NCBI GenBank assembly: GCA_021787735.1
Contig: JAJYLL010000008.1
Location: 1-64,000 of the forward strand
Reading direction: 5' to 3'
Source of the DNA: Acidobacteriota bacterium
Lineage (GTDB): Bacteria; Acidobacteriota; Terriglobia; UBA7540
Length of the DNA stretch: 64,000 nt
The position numbers and the translations under genes were made by a program. The number at the start of each line of letters is the position of its first letter. Position 1 is the first letter of the stretch. The notes beneath the pieces were generated by a model. It was not told the origin of the DNA and did no database searches. It was given only the letters and a program-made list of their open reading frames with translations. Of this stretch, positions 10,459-18,827 are shown piece after piece.

Positions 10459-11319
10459 TTAATACTCCAAAGCCTGTGCCCCGCTCACGACCTCAATGAT
10501 TTCCTTCGTGATTCCCGCCTGGCGCAGGCGATTCAGCTTAAGTCGAAGCGATTCGATCAGCTCGTCCGCATTGTTCGTGGCAGCTTCCATCGCCGTCATT
10601 CGCGCTGCAAGCTCGGCAGCTTGCGATTCCAGCAGAGACCGGAAAACCTCGATTTCGACATAGCGAGGCAGCAGCGTTTTCAGGATTTGGGCGGGCGCCT
10701 GCTCATAAATGTAATCCGTAAGGTATTCACCTTCCGGCGGCACGAGCGGCTCAATGGGCAGGTATCGCTCCAGCTTTACGTTCTGGGACATCATCGACTT
10801 GAATTCATTGTAGACAAAATCTACCGCGTCCACCTTCTCGCTGGTATAAAGCTCAATAATCTTATCCGCCAGTTCTTTAGCGTGTGCAAACTCCAGTTGC
10901 CTGAAAATGTTCACATACTCCGCCGCCATCGTAACCGGCCGCTTGCGGAAAAAGTCGCGCCCCTTGCGGCCCACTGTAATAAGAGAGACTTCCCGTTGAC
11001 GGTGCTCGCGAATGTAGTTCTGGGCGGTGCGAAGAAGGTTTGCGTTGAATGCACCGCACAATCCGCGGTCCGCAGTCACGACCACCAGCAGAATTTTCTT
11101 TTCCGGGCGGCGTGCCAGCAAAGGATGTTGCTGCTGCTCCAGCCGGCCAGCCAGGCTTTCAAGCAACACCATCATCTGATTGGCATACGGGCGCGCGTTA
11201 AAGATGCTCTCCTGCGAGCGGCGCAATCTGGACGCAGCCACCACCTTCATGGCGCGCGTAATCTGCCTTGTGTTTCTAACCGAGACGATACGGCGCCGGA
11301 TATCCCTCAAAGTTGCCAA
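10459..11319 (-). CDS. atpG: F-type ATP synthase gamma subunit
   Basis: A 286-residue rotor shaft of F1. The N-terminus ATLRDIRRRIVSVRNTRQITRAMKVVAASRLRR and the C-terminus RMTAMEAATNNADELIESLRLKLNRLRQAGITKEIIEVVSGAQAL are the conserved coiled-coil halves that enter the alpha3beta3 core. The middle shows VVTADRGLCGAFN. The start is TTG 11319, 12 bases after the atpA stop, with a GAGGCGAGA stretch upstream as ribosome site. Length matches the family. Confidence 0.97.
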   Translation of the reverse strand: MATLRDIRRRIVSVRNTRQITRAMKVVAASRLRRSQESIFNARPYANQMMVLLESLAGRLEQQQHPLLARRPEKKILLVVVTADRGLCGAFNANLLRTAQNYIREHRQREVSLITVGRKGRDFFRKRPVTMAAEYVNIFRQLEFAHAKELADKIIELYTSEKVDAVDFVYNEFKSMMSQNVKLERYLPIEPLVPPEGEYLTDYIYEQAPAQILKTLLPRYVEIEVFRSLLESQAAELAARMTAMEAATNNADELIESLRLKLNRLRQAGITKEIIEVVSGAQALEY

Positions 11320-11331
11320 TTAAGTCTCGCC

Positions 11332-12864
11332 TCACACTTTCGCGGCTTCGCGTTCCGCTTTAAACTTCTTCTTGTACTCTTCCAGCATGCCCTTGATCTC
11401 GGCGCGCAACGAATCATCAAGCTGCTTCTTCTCAACGATCTTCCTTCCAATTTCCGGGTAGGAGGAATCCATGAATTCGTAAAGCCCGGCTTCAAATCGT
11501 CGGCATTCCTCCACTCCCATGTCGTCAAGAAGGCCCAGAGTTCCGGCAAGAATCGCAACAATCTGCTTCTCCACGGGCAAGGGCGTGTACTGGTCCTGCT
11601 TCAGAATTTCCGTCAACCGCTGGCCGCGCCGAAGCTGTGCTTGCGACGCCTTATCGAGGTCGCTTGCAAATTGCGCGAAAGCCGCCAGCGCGCGGTATTG
11701 TGCAAGGTCCAGCCGCAATGTTCCGGCCACCTGCTTCATGGCCTTGATCTGCGCGTTGCCGCCCACACGGGAAACAGAAAGCCCCACATTGATGGCCGGT
11801 CGGATGCCGCTATTGAACAAGTCCGTTTCAAGGTAGATCTGGCCGTCGGTGATGGAAATAACGTTTGTCGGAATATATGCGGAAATGTCGCCTGCCTGCG
11901 TTTCAATGATCGGTAACGCGGTGAGCGAACCTCCACCCAGTTTGGGGTTCAGCTTTGCAGCGCGCTCCAGAAGCCGCGAATGAAGGTAGAAAACGTCTCC
12001 AGGGTACGCCTCGCGGCCCGGCGGGCGGCGCAATAGCAGCGAGATTTCACGATAGGCCACGGCATGCTTGGAGAGATCGTCATAGATCAGCAGCGCGTGC
12101 CCGCCCTTGTCACGGAAATACTCGCCGATGGCGCATCCTGCATACGGAGCCAGATACTGCATCGGAGCAGGGTCCGTGGAGCTTGCCTCAACCACAACCG
12201 AGTACTTCATTGCCTCGTACTGCTCAAGCGTTTTGATCACCTGGGCAATCGTCGAGCGCTTCTGACCGATCGCAACATAGATGCAGATGACGTCCCCGCC
12301 TCGTTGGTTCAGGATGGTATCAATCGCAACCGCCGTCTTGCCGGTCTGCCGGTCGCCGATGATCAATTCGCGCTGGCCACGGCCGATAGGAATCATCGTG
12401 TCGATGCCCTTCAAACCCGTTTGCAGAGGTTCCCGGACGGGCTGGCGGTCAACCACGCCCGGAGCAAGGGTTTCAAGAGGATTGAACTCGGTGGTAGCGA
12501 TGAGACCCTTGCCGTCGGTGGGCCTTCCCAGCGAGTCCACCACGCGGCCAATCAGGGCCTCACCAACAGGGACCGACATGATGCGCTTTGTCCGCTTGAC
12601 AACATCGCCTTCTTCAATCCGCGTATAGTCGCCGAGCAGCACCGCGCTGACCTGATCTTCTTCAAGATTCAGCGCCAGACCCGAAACACCATGGGGGAGT
12701 TCGAGCAACTCGGTCGCCATGACGCTCTCAAGTCCGTGAATGCGGGCAACTCCGTCGCCAACGGACATGACCGTCCCAACCTCACTCACGCTGACGGTAC
12801 GATCGAAGTTCTCGATCTGCCCGCGAATAATATCCGTAATTTCGTCTGGTCTGATTTTTGCCAT
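11332..12864 (-). CDS. atpA: F-type ATP synthase alpha subunit
   Basis: A 510-residue non-catalytic nucleotide-binding subunit of F1. Conserved features are the P-loop GDRQTGKTA near residue 170, the [48 protein letters not shown] block, and [14 protein letters not shown] near residue 365. N-terminal [14 protein letters not shown] is typical. The C-terminus is Lys/Glu-rich. It is separated from upstream atpH by an unusual 231-base gap, wider than normal in this operon, so it may have its own promoter. Confidence 0.98.
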   Translation of the reverse strand: MAKIRPDEITDIIRGQIENFDRTVSVSEVGTVMSVGDGVARIHGLESVMATELLELPHGVSGLALNLEEDQVSAVLLGDYTRIEEGDVVKRTKRIMSVPVGEALIGRVVDSLGRPTDGKGLIATTEFNPLETLAPGVVDRQPVREPLQTGLKGIDTMIPIGRGQRELIIGDRQTGKTAVAIDTILNQRGGDVICIYVAIGQKRSTIAQVIKTLEQYEAMKYSVVVEASSTDPAPMQYLAPYAGCAIGEYFRDKGGHALLIYDDLSKHAVAYREISLLLRRPPGREAYPGDVFYLHSRLLERAAKLNPKLGGGSLTALPIIETQAGDISAYIPTNVISITDGQIYLETDLFNSGIRPAINVGLSVSRVGGNAQIKAMKQVAGTLRLDLAQYRALAAFAQFASDLDKASQAQLRRGQRLTEILKQDQYTPLPVEKQIVAILAGTLGLLDDMGVEECRRFEAGLYEFMDSSYPEIGRKIVEKKQLDDSLRAEIKGMLEEYKKKFKAEREAAKV

Positions 12865-13095
12865 TTTTCTATGCTTTCGACCGCTCTGAAGTCTGAAATT
12901 CCCTTTGCAGCAAGTTCAGATCTGCCTGGAACCAAGCCGCCCAAACTTTTAATTCTATCTCTAAGCAGGCCACATAAGGCACGCATCACGCAAAAAAAGC
13001 GGGCAAGAAAAACCATCAGCAGGGGTTTCGCCTTCCAAGACGATATCTCACCCAACTGCAAATCATGAAACCGACAAAGGGCTTTAATTGTCCGG
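12865..13095 (-). other. 231-base gap between atpH and atpA
   Basis: No convincing gene. The sequence is AT-richer than its flanks on the minus strand and includes a run of seven T on that strand near 12998. A short frame (12786-13061) runs through it but overlaps atpA out of frame and lacks conserved-looking sequence. The gap could hold a secondary promoter or a processing site for the F1 half of the operon; I cannot point to clear -35/-10 boxes. Confidence 0.4.
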
Positions 13096-13635
13096 CTATG
13101 CGGATGTCAACTGCCCATGAAGACGCTCAAGGTATCCCAGGGCGGATCCATCGTAGATCGTATTGCCTACCCGGGCCTGAACGCCTCCCAGCAATTTCTC
13201 CTCACGAAGGAACTTCATCTCAACTTTCTTGCCGGTCAACTCTGCGAACTTCACTCGTAACGATTCCTTCTCCTCCGGTGTCAAGTCCAGTGCAGAAAGA
13301 ACCTGCACTTCAACGATGCCGAGGCGCTCATTGGCAACCTTCTGAAAAGACATCAGAACTTCTTCCAGCAGCGCCATTCGGTAATTCACCAGCAGAACAC
13401 GGAGAAAATTACCCCCAGTCACAGACAACCGGAGCCTTTGAATGACTATATCCAGGATGGCAAGTTTCTGATCCATTGGGACAATAGGGCTGATTAAAGC
13501 CTGCCGCAGGTCCGCATTTTCCCGCCAGACAGCAGCGAAATCATCGAGTTCCTTTGGTACGGCGCTGAAGTCACCCTGTGGGCTCAGAACATCAGCAAGC
13601 GCCCGTGCGTATCGACTGGCAATCGCCATTGACAT
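13096..13635 (-). CDS. atpH: F-type ATP synthase delta subunit
   Basis: About 179 residues; the peripheral-stalk subunit that ties the b subunits to the top of F1. Family signatures are ASRYARALADVL at the N-terminus, NFLRVLLVNYRMALLEEVLMSF in the middle, and EEKLLGGVQARVGNTIYDGSALGYLERLHGQL at the C-terminus. I chose ATG 13635, which has GGAAGG upstream at good spacing; a GTG at 13662 would add nine residues not typical of the family. It follows atpF by about 60 bases. Confidence 0.95.
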   Translation of the reverse strand: MSMAIASRYARALADVLSPQGDFSAVPKELDDFAAVWRENADLRQALISPIVPMDQKLAILDIVIQRLRLSVTGGNFLRVLLVNYRMALLEEVLMSFQKVANERLGIVEVQVLSALDLTPEEKESLRVKFAELTGKKVEMKFLREEKLLGGVQARVGNTIYDGSALGYLERLHGQLTSA

Positions 13636-13697
13636 AACTTTTGGCCTTCCGTCCCTCTCCACCCGCCGCTGATTACAATCTGCGGCCGTTCCACAGG

Positions 13698-14300
13698 CTA
13701 GTTACTTTTCGTTTTTGATTTCAAATCAGCAAGGAAATAGCCGACAAGTTTCTTACTGTTTTCTTCATCGACTCGCTGTCGGATCTTGCCTCGAGCCTGC
13801 TCAAGGGCCTGCTCCACGACGTAGTCTTTCAGTTCCAGCTTGGCGGCATTCGTCGCCGCCACGATTCGAGCCTTTGCAAACTCGTCGATTCTGCCGGCCT
13901 CTTCTTCAGCAGCCTGCCGAATTCTTTCCTGCTCCTCGGCAACCTCAGCCTCCGCCTTCTGCCTTAGTGCCTTCACTTCATCCTGAAGACCGGCCAGTTT
14001 CTTTTCCGCCTCAGCCAGCCGCGCTTGTGATCTTTCCAGCGCCAGGCGACCCTCCTCGAGACTCTTGCGAATCGTGTCCGAACGTTCGTCAAAAAACGCT
14101 CTCCCGCGTTTTCGGTAAAGATAGACAATCAACCCGGCAAGCAGAATGAAATTGACCGTCTCAAAAAGGAGCTCATGGTTTGAGCCACCTTCTTCCGTCT
14201 TTTCGGCCGGAGGAGCAGCGGCCAGCAATGGCGCCTGGAAGAAATTGATAGAACCCAGCAGACACATCGCAAGCAGTCCTGCGCGCAAAGCCCGCTTCAT
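13698..14300 (-). CDS. atpF: F-type ATP synthase b subunit with signal-like N-terminus
   Basis: A 200-residue peripheral-stalk subunit. After the membrane segment NFILLAGLIVYLYRKRG (about residues 50-66) comes a long charged helix rich in Glu, Ala, Lys and Arg, which dimerises. Unlike the simple b subunit, residues 1-30 form a second hydrophobic stretch ending in PLLAAAPPAE that looks like a signal peptide. It begins inside the end of the b' gene (ATGA overlap at 14300-14297), so b and b' are coupled and probably form a heterodimer, as in photosynthetic and some other bacteria. Confidence 0.93.
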   Translation of the reverse strand: MKRALRAGLLAMCLLGSINFFQAPLLAAAPPAEKTEEGGSNHELLFETVNFILLAGLIVYLYRKRGRAFFDERSDTIRKSLEEGRLALERSQARLAEAEKKLAGLQDEVKALRQKAEAEVAEEQERIRQAAEEEAGRIDEFAKARIVAATNAAKLELKDYVVEQALEQARGKIRQRVDEENSKKLVGYFLADLKSKTKSN

Positions 14301-14773
14301 GCCTGTACACCTCCGCGCTCACCTGGGGCAATACGAGGGGCAAAAAAAGCATCCGCGACTTCAACCGCCAGCGAATCTGCTGCAGCCCTTAACTCCGACT
14401 TGGCCAGAAGTGTTTCCTTTTCCAGTTCTTTCTGCGCTTCGTTGATCATGGCTTCCGCATGAGCGCGTGCGCTCTGAATCTGGATGCCGCGTTTGCCCAT
14501 CGCTTCCCGACGGGCGGCCTCGCGGTGCTGGTAAATCTCCTGGCGGGCTGCCTGGATCGCCTTTTCGTACTCAGCCATTCTTGCATTGGCTCTTTCAGCC
14601 TGCTCACGCGCCTCGGCAAGTGCCCCGCTGGTGGCCTTGGCGCGTGCTTCAAGCGTTTGAGAAAGAGGCCCGAAGAAGAGGCGGTTTAGAAACGCCACCA
14701 GGAACAGAACAAAAACGATGGTCGGAATCGATTGGACAAGAAGATGTCCAAGCTGGTTCCCTATTTCACCCAT
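14297..14773 (-). CDS. atpF: F-type ATP synthase second b-type (b') subunit
   Basis: A 158-residue b-type subunit. The membrane helix PTIVFVLFLVAFLNRLFFGPL occupies about residues 17-37; the remainder is a long Ala/Glu/Arg coiled coil. It is the first gene of the local ATP synthase cluster (order b', b, delta, alpha, gamma, beta, epsilon). The a and c subunit genes are not found beside it, so the membrane rotor must be encoded elsewhere. The 3' end overlaps the next b gene by four bases. I saw no strong ribosome site before ATG 14773. Confidence 0.93.
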   Translation of the reverse strand: MGEIGNQLGHLLVQSIPTIVFVLFLVAFLNRLFFGPLSQTLEARAKATSGALAEAREQAERANARMAEYEKAIQAARQEIYQHREAARREAMGKRGIQIQSARAHAEAMINEAQKELEKETLLAKSELRAAADSLAVEVADAFFAPRIAPGERGGVQA

Positions 14774-14825
14774 AAGTGTCAGTCAGGCGTACAGATTGGA
14801 ATCCCTGTGAAATTAAAAGATATAG

Positions 14826-14855
14826 AATTTAGCACGCGGCACTTCTACGTGTCAA
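14826..14855 (-). promoter_or_regulatory. Predicted sigma-70 promoter of the ATP synthase operon
   Basis: On the minus strand TTGACA (14855-14850), an 18-base spacer and TAAATT (14831-14826) lie about 50 bases before the first atp start codon. The -35 is perfect; the -10 matches four of six. Confidence 0.5.
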
Positions 14856-14874
14856 GGGAACCAAGAGAAGTTCA

Positions 14875-16254
14875 TTATTCATACTTAACAAAACCGGGGT
14901 TGATGACTCCTTTGGGGTCAAATTTCTTCTTCGAATGAAGCACAGTCTCCCATCTGTCCCCATAATGGGCCTTCCACTGTGCAGCATCAAAGGCGATCCA
15001 ACCGGAAAGGTACCGTTTCCCGCCCATCATCGTTGCCGCCTGACTTGCCAGGTTCAGCCGCGAAAGCACTTCTTCAACAAACCGATGCGGAACAGCCGGC
15101 AGGATTCCAAACCCCATCAGGTGGTCACTCGACGGCCGCATAAAGAGTGGAACGGAAGATGCATTACCGCGTCCCGGCCATAGTAGGATATGCCCTCCTA
15201 CAAGCGCCTGGGGAGGCAAGCTCTTGAGTACCTGCCCTATATACAAAGGAGTTGTCTGCCATGGCAGCACACATTCCATCCAGGGATGAGCGTATTCCCA
15301 AAAACCGGCCCGCCGCCAGATGGCAAACAGGGCGTCAAGCCGCGAGTAGAAATCGACGATCTCGCCTTCTTCGCTGTGGACGTGCCTGTAGAATTTAAGC
15401 CCGGCCAGCTTATTGTCGCTGGGCAAGCTTGCCTTGCCGTCAATTTCAATTGTGGCGTGCAGCGGAAAGAACCACTCGGCGAATGCCTGGCGGGCATCAC
15501 CAACCTGCTTTAATCCCTGCGGGCAAGGGGTACACCAGGATTCCAGAAAATCAAACCTTTCGTCTCCCATGACAATCCTCAAATCCTCAAGCAGGACTTG
15601 CATGTCATCGTAAAGCAAGTAGTATGAACGAAACCAAGGCAGGTGAGAACGAACCTTGAGGGTTGCCCGCGTGATGACCCCAAACTGGCCCATTCCGGCC
15701 CGAACAGAGTCAAAGAGGTCCTGATTCTGCTGGGCGGAGCAACGAACGGTTTCGCCCTCGCCTGTCACAACTTCCAGTTCAAGGCAGTTGTCGGCCTGAG
15801 TTCCGTACCGCCAGGAGGCAACGCCTAATCCTCCAGTGGAGAGCGTACCGCCAATCGTCACGTCCAGGTTGTTGGTCAGCACGGGCGGTGACAACCGCTG
15901 GGGAGCGAGATGATTCACAAGGTCGCGCCACTTCAGGCCGGCCTGGCATGTAACGCTGCCCTTCGCAGGGTTAGCCTGCTCAATACCGTTCAATGAGGAC
16001 ATGTCCAGCACAATCTGGTCCGAAAGCGACTGCCCTGTCTGCGAATGCCCGCCGCCACGCGTCGAAACCGAAAGTCCGTTGCGAACAGCGAACTTGATGA
16101 CATTGGCCACGTCCCGGGTCGACGCGGGCCTTACCACCGCGGCCGGCTTCTTTACAATGATGCGCCCAAAATCGATAGATACGGCTTCACGCGATGCATC
16201 ATCCACAAGAACCTGTCCACTGACTTCACGGACGAGATCGGCAGTCCAGTTCAT
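14875..16254 (-). CDS. FAD-dependent oxidase resembling cytokinin dehydrogenase
   Basis: A 459-residue flavoprotein of the vanillyl-alcohol-oxidase/FAD_binding_4 group. The FAD domain (residues 30-210) has VRPASTRDVANVIKFA and TRGGGHSQTGQ, in which His70 matches the histidine that carries covalent FAD in cytokinin dehydrogenases. TIGGTLSTGGLGVASWRYG and GMGQFGVITRATLKV complete the fold. The C-terminal half resembles the cytokinin-binding domain, including AHPWMECVLP and a C-terminal KKKFDPKGVINPGF. Known relatives oxidise isoprenoid adenines. ATG 16254 is chosen because AGGAGG stands seven bases before it. It lies upstream of, and on the same strand as, the ATP synthase genes but has a promoter-bearing gap of 101 bases between. 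Substrate uncertain. Confidence 0.85.
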   Translation of the reverse strand: MNWTADLVREVSGQVLVDDASREAVSIDFGRIIVKKPAAVVRPASTRDVANVIKFAVRNGLSVSTRGGGHSQTGQSLSDQIVLDMSSLNGIEQANPAKGSVTCQAGLKWRDLVNHLAPQRLSPPVLTNNLDVTIGGTLSTGGLGVASWRYGTQADNCLELEVVTGEGETVRCSAQQNQDLFDSVRAGMGQFGVITRATLKVRSHLPWFRSYYLLYDDMQVLLEDLRIVMGDERFDFLESWCTPCPQGLKQVGDARQAFAEWFFPLHATIEIDGKASLPSDNKLAGLKFYRHVHSEEGEIVDFYSRLDALFAIWRRAGFWEYAHPWMECVLPWQTTPLYIGQVLKSLPPQALVGGHILLWPGRGNASSVPLFMRPSSDHLMGFGILPAVPHRFVEEVLSRLNLASQAATMMGGKRYLSGWIAFDAAQWKAHYGDRWETVLHSKKKFDPKGVINPGFVKYE

Positions 16255-16257
16255 CAA

Positions 16258-16557
16258 TTAACCTCCTGAAGGAATTTCGGGTTTCTGGTCAACGACGAAT
16301 AGTGCAGCCCCATTGTTGAAACTATCACAGAGCGCGGACGGCTCACAATTCCGCTCTTCGTTCCGCGAAAGGGCCGACCGCAGGGAATCCTGATTGGCCT
16401 CCACTTGGACCGACCGTCCCTGCTCCGCACCTGGATCGGTGAAGTGGTACGCTATAGTAAAGTACAGTGTGAGCGATAGCTCCCGTCTTGAACCCAGTCC
16501 TTGTAACAATAACAAGGCAGGGCCGGAGCGTGAACTTGTTTGTCCATTTGTCATCAT
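16258..16557 (-). CDS. Possible small protein ending at the flavoprotein's ribosome site
   Basis: A frame of 99 codons from ATG 16557, whose stop TAA (16260-16258) lies directly between the ribosome-binding site and start codon of the flavoprotein gene, the arrangement expected for a translationally coupled leader gene. The product is rich in Ser, Leu and Arg and contains no motif or membrane segment I recognise. Its ribosome site is weak. It also overlaps the predicted lpd promoter region on the other strand. Could easily be non-coding. Confidence 0.25.
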   Translation of the reverse strand: MMTNGQTSSRSGPALLLLQGLGSRRELSLTLYFTIAYHFTDPGAEQGRSVQVEANQDSLRSALSRNEERNCEPSALCDSFNNGAALFVVDQKPEIPSGG

Positions 16558-16564
16558 GTAAGAT
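16536..16564 (+). promoter_or_regulatory. Predicted promoter of the lpd-lipB-pdh operon
   Basis: TTGTTT (16536-16541), a 17-base spacer and TAAGAT (16559-16564), about 52 bases before the lpd start. Both boxes are partial matches to the sigma-70 consensus, so this is a moderate prediction. Confidence 0.35.
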
Positions 16565-16622
16565 TTCTCTTTGCAATACTCTGTCAACAAGAATGTGATT
16601 TGACCTGCGTGGAGGTGTGAAT

Positions 16623-18032
16623 TTGGCAGAAGCGCCGAAATACGATGTCGCGGTAATTGGAAGCGGACCGGGCGGATACGTAGCGGCAATTCGGTCTGGC
16701 CAGCTTGGATTGAAAACAGTTCTGGTCGAAAAAGATAATAAATTCGGCGGAACGTGCCTCCATGTTGGTTGCATTCCTACCAAGGACCTGCTGCTGAATG
16801 CTGAGGTTTACGATTACTTCAAGCATGCACGCGAATTTGGCATTGAATGCACGGGGTATTCAGTCGACTGGGCGGCTGTCCAGGCACGCCAGAACAAGGT
16901 GGTTACCAAGCTGGCCAAGGGAGTCGAGTTCCTGCTGAAGAAAAATAAGGTTGAAATCGTGCAGGGCTTTGGGCAACTTTCCGGGCCGGGCCGCATTACT
17001 GTGACCGATTCAAATAAGAAAACAAGTGAAATTCAGGCCAAGAACATTGTCCTGGCTACGGGCTCTGAAGCTAAAATGCTGCCGGGTCTCGAGCCGGACG
17101 CCAAGACGATCCTCACAAATAAGGAAATCCTGAATCTGAAGAAGATTCCCAAATCCATGGTTGTGATCGGTTCAGGCGCGGTCGGCGTGGAATTTGGATC
17201 GATTTTCAAACGTTTCGGAACCGAAGTCACCATCATTGAAATGCTGCCCCGCATTGTTCCGCTGGAAGACGAGGAGATTTCGGCAACACTGGAGAAATCG
17301 TTGAAGAAACAGGGCCTTGCAATTCACACGCAGGCAAAGGTTGAGAAGGTAGCAAGGACAGCCAAAGGTGTGACGGTTGATTTTACTGACGCCCAGGGCA
17401 AAGCCCAAAAGATCGAGGCGGAAACCTGTCTGGTCGCCGTTGGACGTGCGCCCAACACCCAAGGTATCGGCCTCGAAAAAGCCCGTGTGAGATTGGAACG
17501 CGGGTTCGTGAAGGTTGATCCCTATATGCGGACGGATGAGCCCGGAGTTTACGCCATCGGTGACATCGTTGCAGGGAGTCCGCTGCTCGCGCACGTGGCC
17601 TCCGTGGAGGGCATCATTGCCGTAACCCATGCGGCAGGGCAACCGGTTGAGCCCATCAACTACCGCCAGGTTCCGAATTGCACTTATTGCGAGCCGGAAA
17701 TCGCCAGCACAGGACTGACGGAACGTCAGGCCCACGAAAGCGGTTACGACGTAAAAATCGGAAAGTTTCCTTTTGTGGGCAATAGTAAGGCGACTATCCT
17801 GGGCGCCCCGGAAGGTTTTGTGAAGATCGTCAGCGACGATCGTTACGGCGAAATCCTGGGAGTCCACATGATCGGACCTCGTGTAACCGAGATGATCGCA
17901 GAGGCTGTCGTCGTAATGCGGCTGGAAGGAACGGTTGAAGATCTGGAGCGCACAATGCATCCCCATCCCACGCTCACAGAGGCTTTTCCTGAAGCTGCCC
18001 ACGCAGTCCACGGGATGGCTATCCACATTTAG
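16623..18032 (+). CDS. lpdA: Dihydrolipoyl dehydrogenase (E3)
   Basis: E3 re-oxidises the dihydrolipoyl group of E2 and passes electrons through FAD and a disulfide to NAD+. The 469-residue product has the FAD-binding VIGSGPGGYVAA (residues 11-22), the redox disulfide GGTCLHVGC (Cys45 and Cys50), an NAD-binding VVIGSGAVGVEFGSIF, GDIVAGSPLLAHVASVEG, and the catalytic HPHPTLTEAFPEAAHAV at the C-terminus. I chose TTG 16623 because GGAGG at 16611-16615 is seven bases upstream; a GTG at 16617 is only one base from that site. It leads an operon with lipB and the E1/E2 genes. Confidence 0.96.
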   Translation: MAEAPKYDVAVIGSGPGGYVAAIRSGQLGLKTVLVEKDNKFGGTCLHVGCIPTKDLLLNAEVYDYFKHAREFGIECTGYSVDWAAVQARQNKVVTKLAKGVEFLLKKNKVEIVQGFGQLSGPGRITVTDSNKKTSEIQAKNIVLATGSEAKMLPGLEPDAKTILTNKEILNLKKIPKSMVVIGSGAVGVEFGSIFKRFGTEVTIIEMLPRIVPLEDEEISATLEKSLKKQGLAIHTQAKVEKVARTAKGVTVDFTDAQGKAQKIEAETCLVAVGRAPNTQGIGLEKARVRLERGFVKVDPYMRTDEPGVYAIGDIVAGSPLLAHVASVEGIIAVTHAAGQPVEPINYRQVPNCTYCEPEIASTGLTERQAHESGYDVKIGKFPFVGNSKATILGAPEGFVKIVSDDRYGEILGVHMIGPRVTEMIAEAVVVMRLEGTVEDLERTMHPHPTLTEAFPEAAHAVHGMAIHI

Positions 18033-18102
18033 CTGGAAGCGCCAATTTGCGGCTGGCGATTGGATCGGTCCTCGGTCGGCAAGGGTGCACACAGCGCCTC
18101 AA

Positions 18103-18798
18103 ATGATTTGTCTGGTCGAACTTCCGGGTGTTGTAGGTTATGCGGAAGGCCTGCGCCTGCAACTCGAACGGGTGACAGCGCGCAAGGCTGGAGACATCCC
18201 CGATATACTCCTCCTTCTGGAGCATCCGCCTGTTTACACGCTTGGGCGCAATGCCAACCGGGCGAATATTCTGTTTTCTCCAGATCGGCTCCAGAGTTTG
18301 GGTGCCGAAGTTTATGAAACGGACCGGGGCGGCGACGTCACTTTCCACGGCCCGGGACAGCTTGTCGGCTATCCTATCCTTGATCTTACCCGGCACAAGC
18401 GGGACCTTGCCTGGTACATGCACTCGCTTGAGGAAGTTTTTATACGAGTAGCGGGAGAGTTCGGTCTAGAGGCGCAACGGGCGGCAGGCGCGCGCGGCGT
18501 TTGGATAGGCAACGACAAACTGGTTGCCATGGGCGTGCACGTGTCGCGATGGGTCACCTCCCACGGCTTTGCCTTCAACATCAACACGGATCTCCGTTTC
18601 TTTGATTGGATTGTGCCCTGCGGCCTGCATGGAAAGGGAGTGACATCGCTCCAGAAACTCCTGGGCCGGCAAATCCACATGAGTGTTGTTGCCGATCGTG
18701 TCATCCGCCATTTTGGTGACGTATTCGGCATGGAAATGAAGCGACCCGAACAATCACTAATAGTGTCGGGCCAGCAAGCAGGCGCAGTTCATCTGTAG
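18103..18798 (+). CDS. lipB: Lipoyl(octanoyl) transferase
   Basis: LipB moves octanoate from acyl carrier protein to the lipoyl domain of E2, the first step of making protein-bound lipoate. The 231-residue product shows LLLLEHPPVYTLGRN, TDRGGDVTFHGPGQLVGYPILDL, GVWIGNDKLVAMGVHV (with the conserved Lys) and FDWIVPCGLHGKGVTSL (with the catalytic Cys). ATG 18103 fits the family N-terminus. It sits between lpd and the E1 genes, so the enzyme that modifies E2 is made with the complex it modifies. LipA, which would insert the sulfurs, is not in the window. Confidence 0.95.
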   Translation: MICLVELPGVVGYAEGLRLQLERVTARKAGDIPDILLLLEHPPVYTLGRNANRANILFSPDRLQSLGAEVYETDRGGDVTFHGPGQLVGYPILDLTRHKRDLAWYMHSLEEVFIRVAGEFGLEAQRAAGARGVWIGNDKLVAMGVHVSRWVTSHGFAFNINTDLRFFDWIVPCGLHGKGVTSLQKLLGRQIHMSVVADRVIRHFGDVFGMEMKRPEQSLIVSGQQAGAVHL

Positions 18799-18827
18799 GA
18801 TACAAAGAGTAGTCCTCCTGACAAGAT

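Larger units (their letters stand above)
16255..16622. other. Divergent intergenic region between flavoprotein and lpd operon
   Basis: Apart from the doubtful small frame, this 368-base stretch holds regulatory sequence. A perfect 6-bp inverted repeat CCTTGT/ACAAGG with a seven-base A/T-rich loop (16499-16517) is an operator-like palindrome about 20 bases upstream of the predicted lpd promoter. Confidence 0.45.

Noticed and set aside
12064-13068. 334-codon plus-strand frame opposite atpA and the atpH-atpA gap
   Set aside because: Mostly antisense to atpA; no protein-like features in the part that enters the gap.
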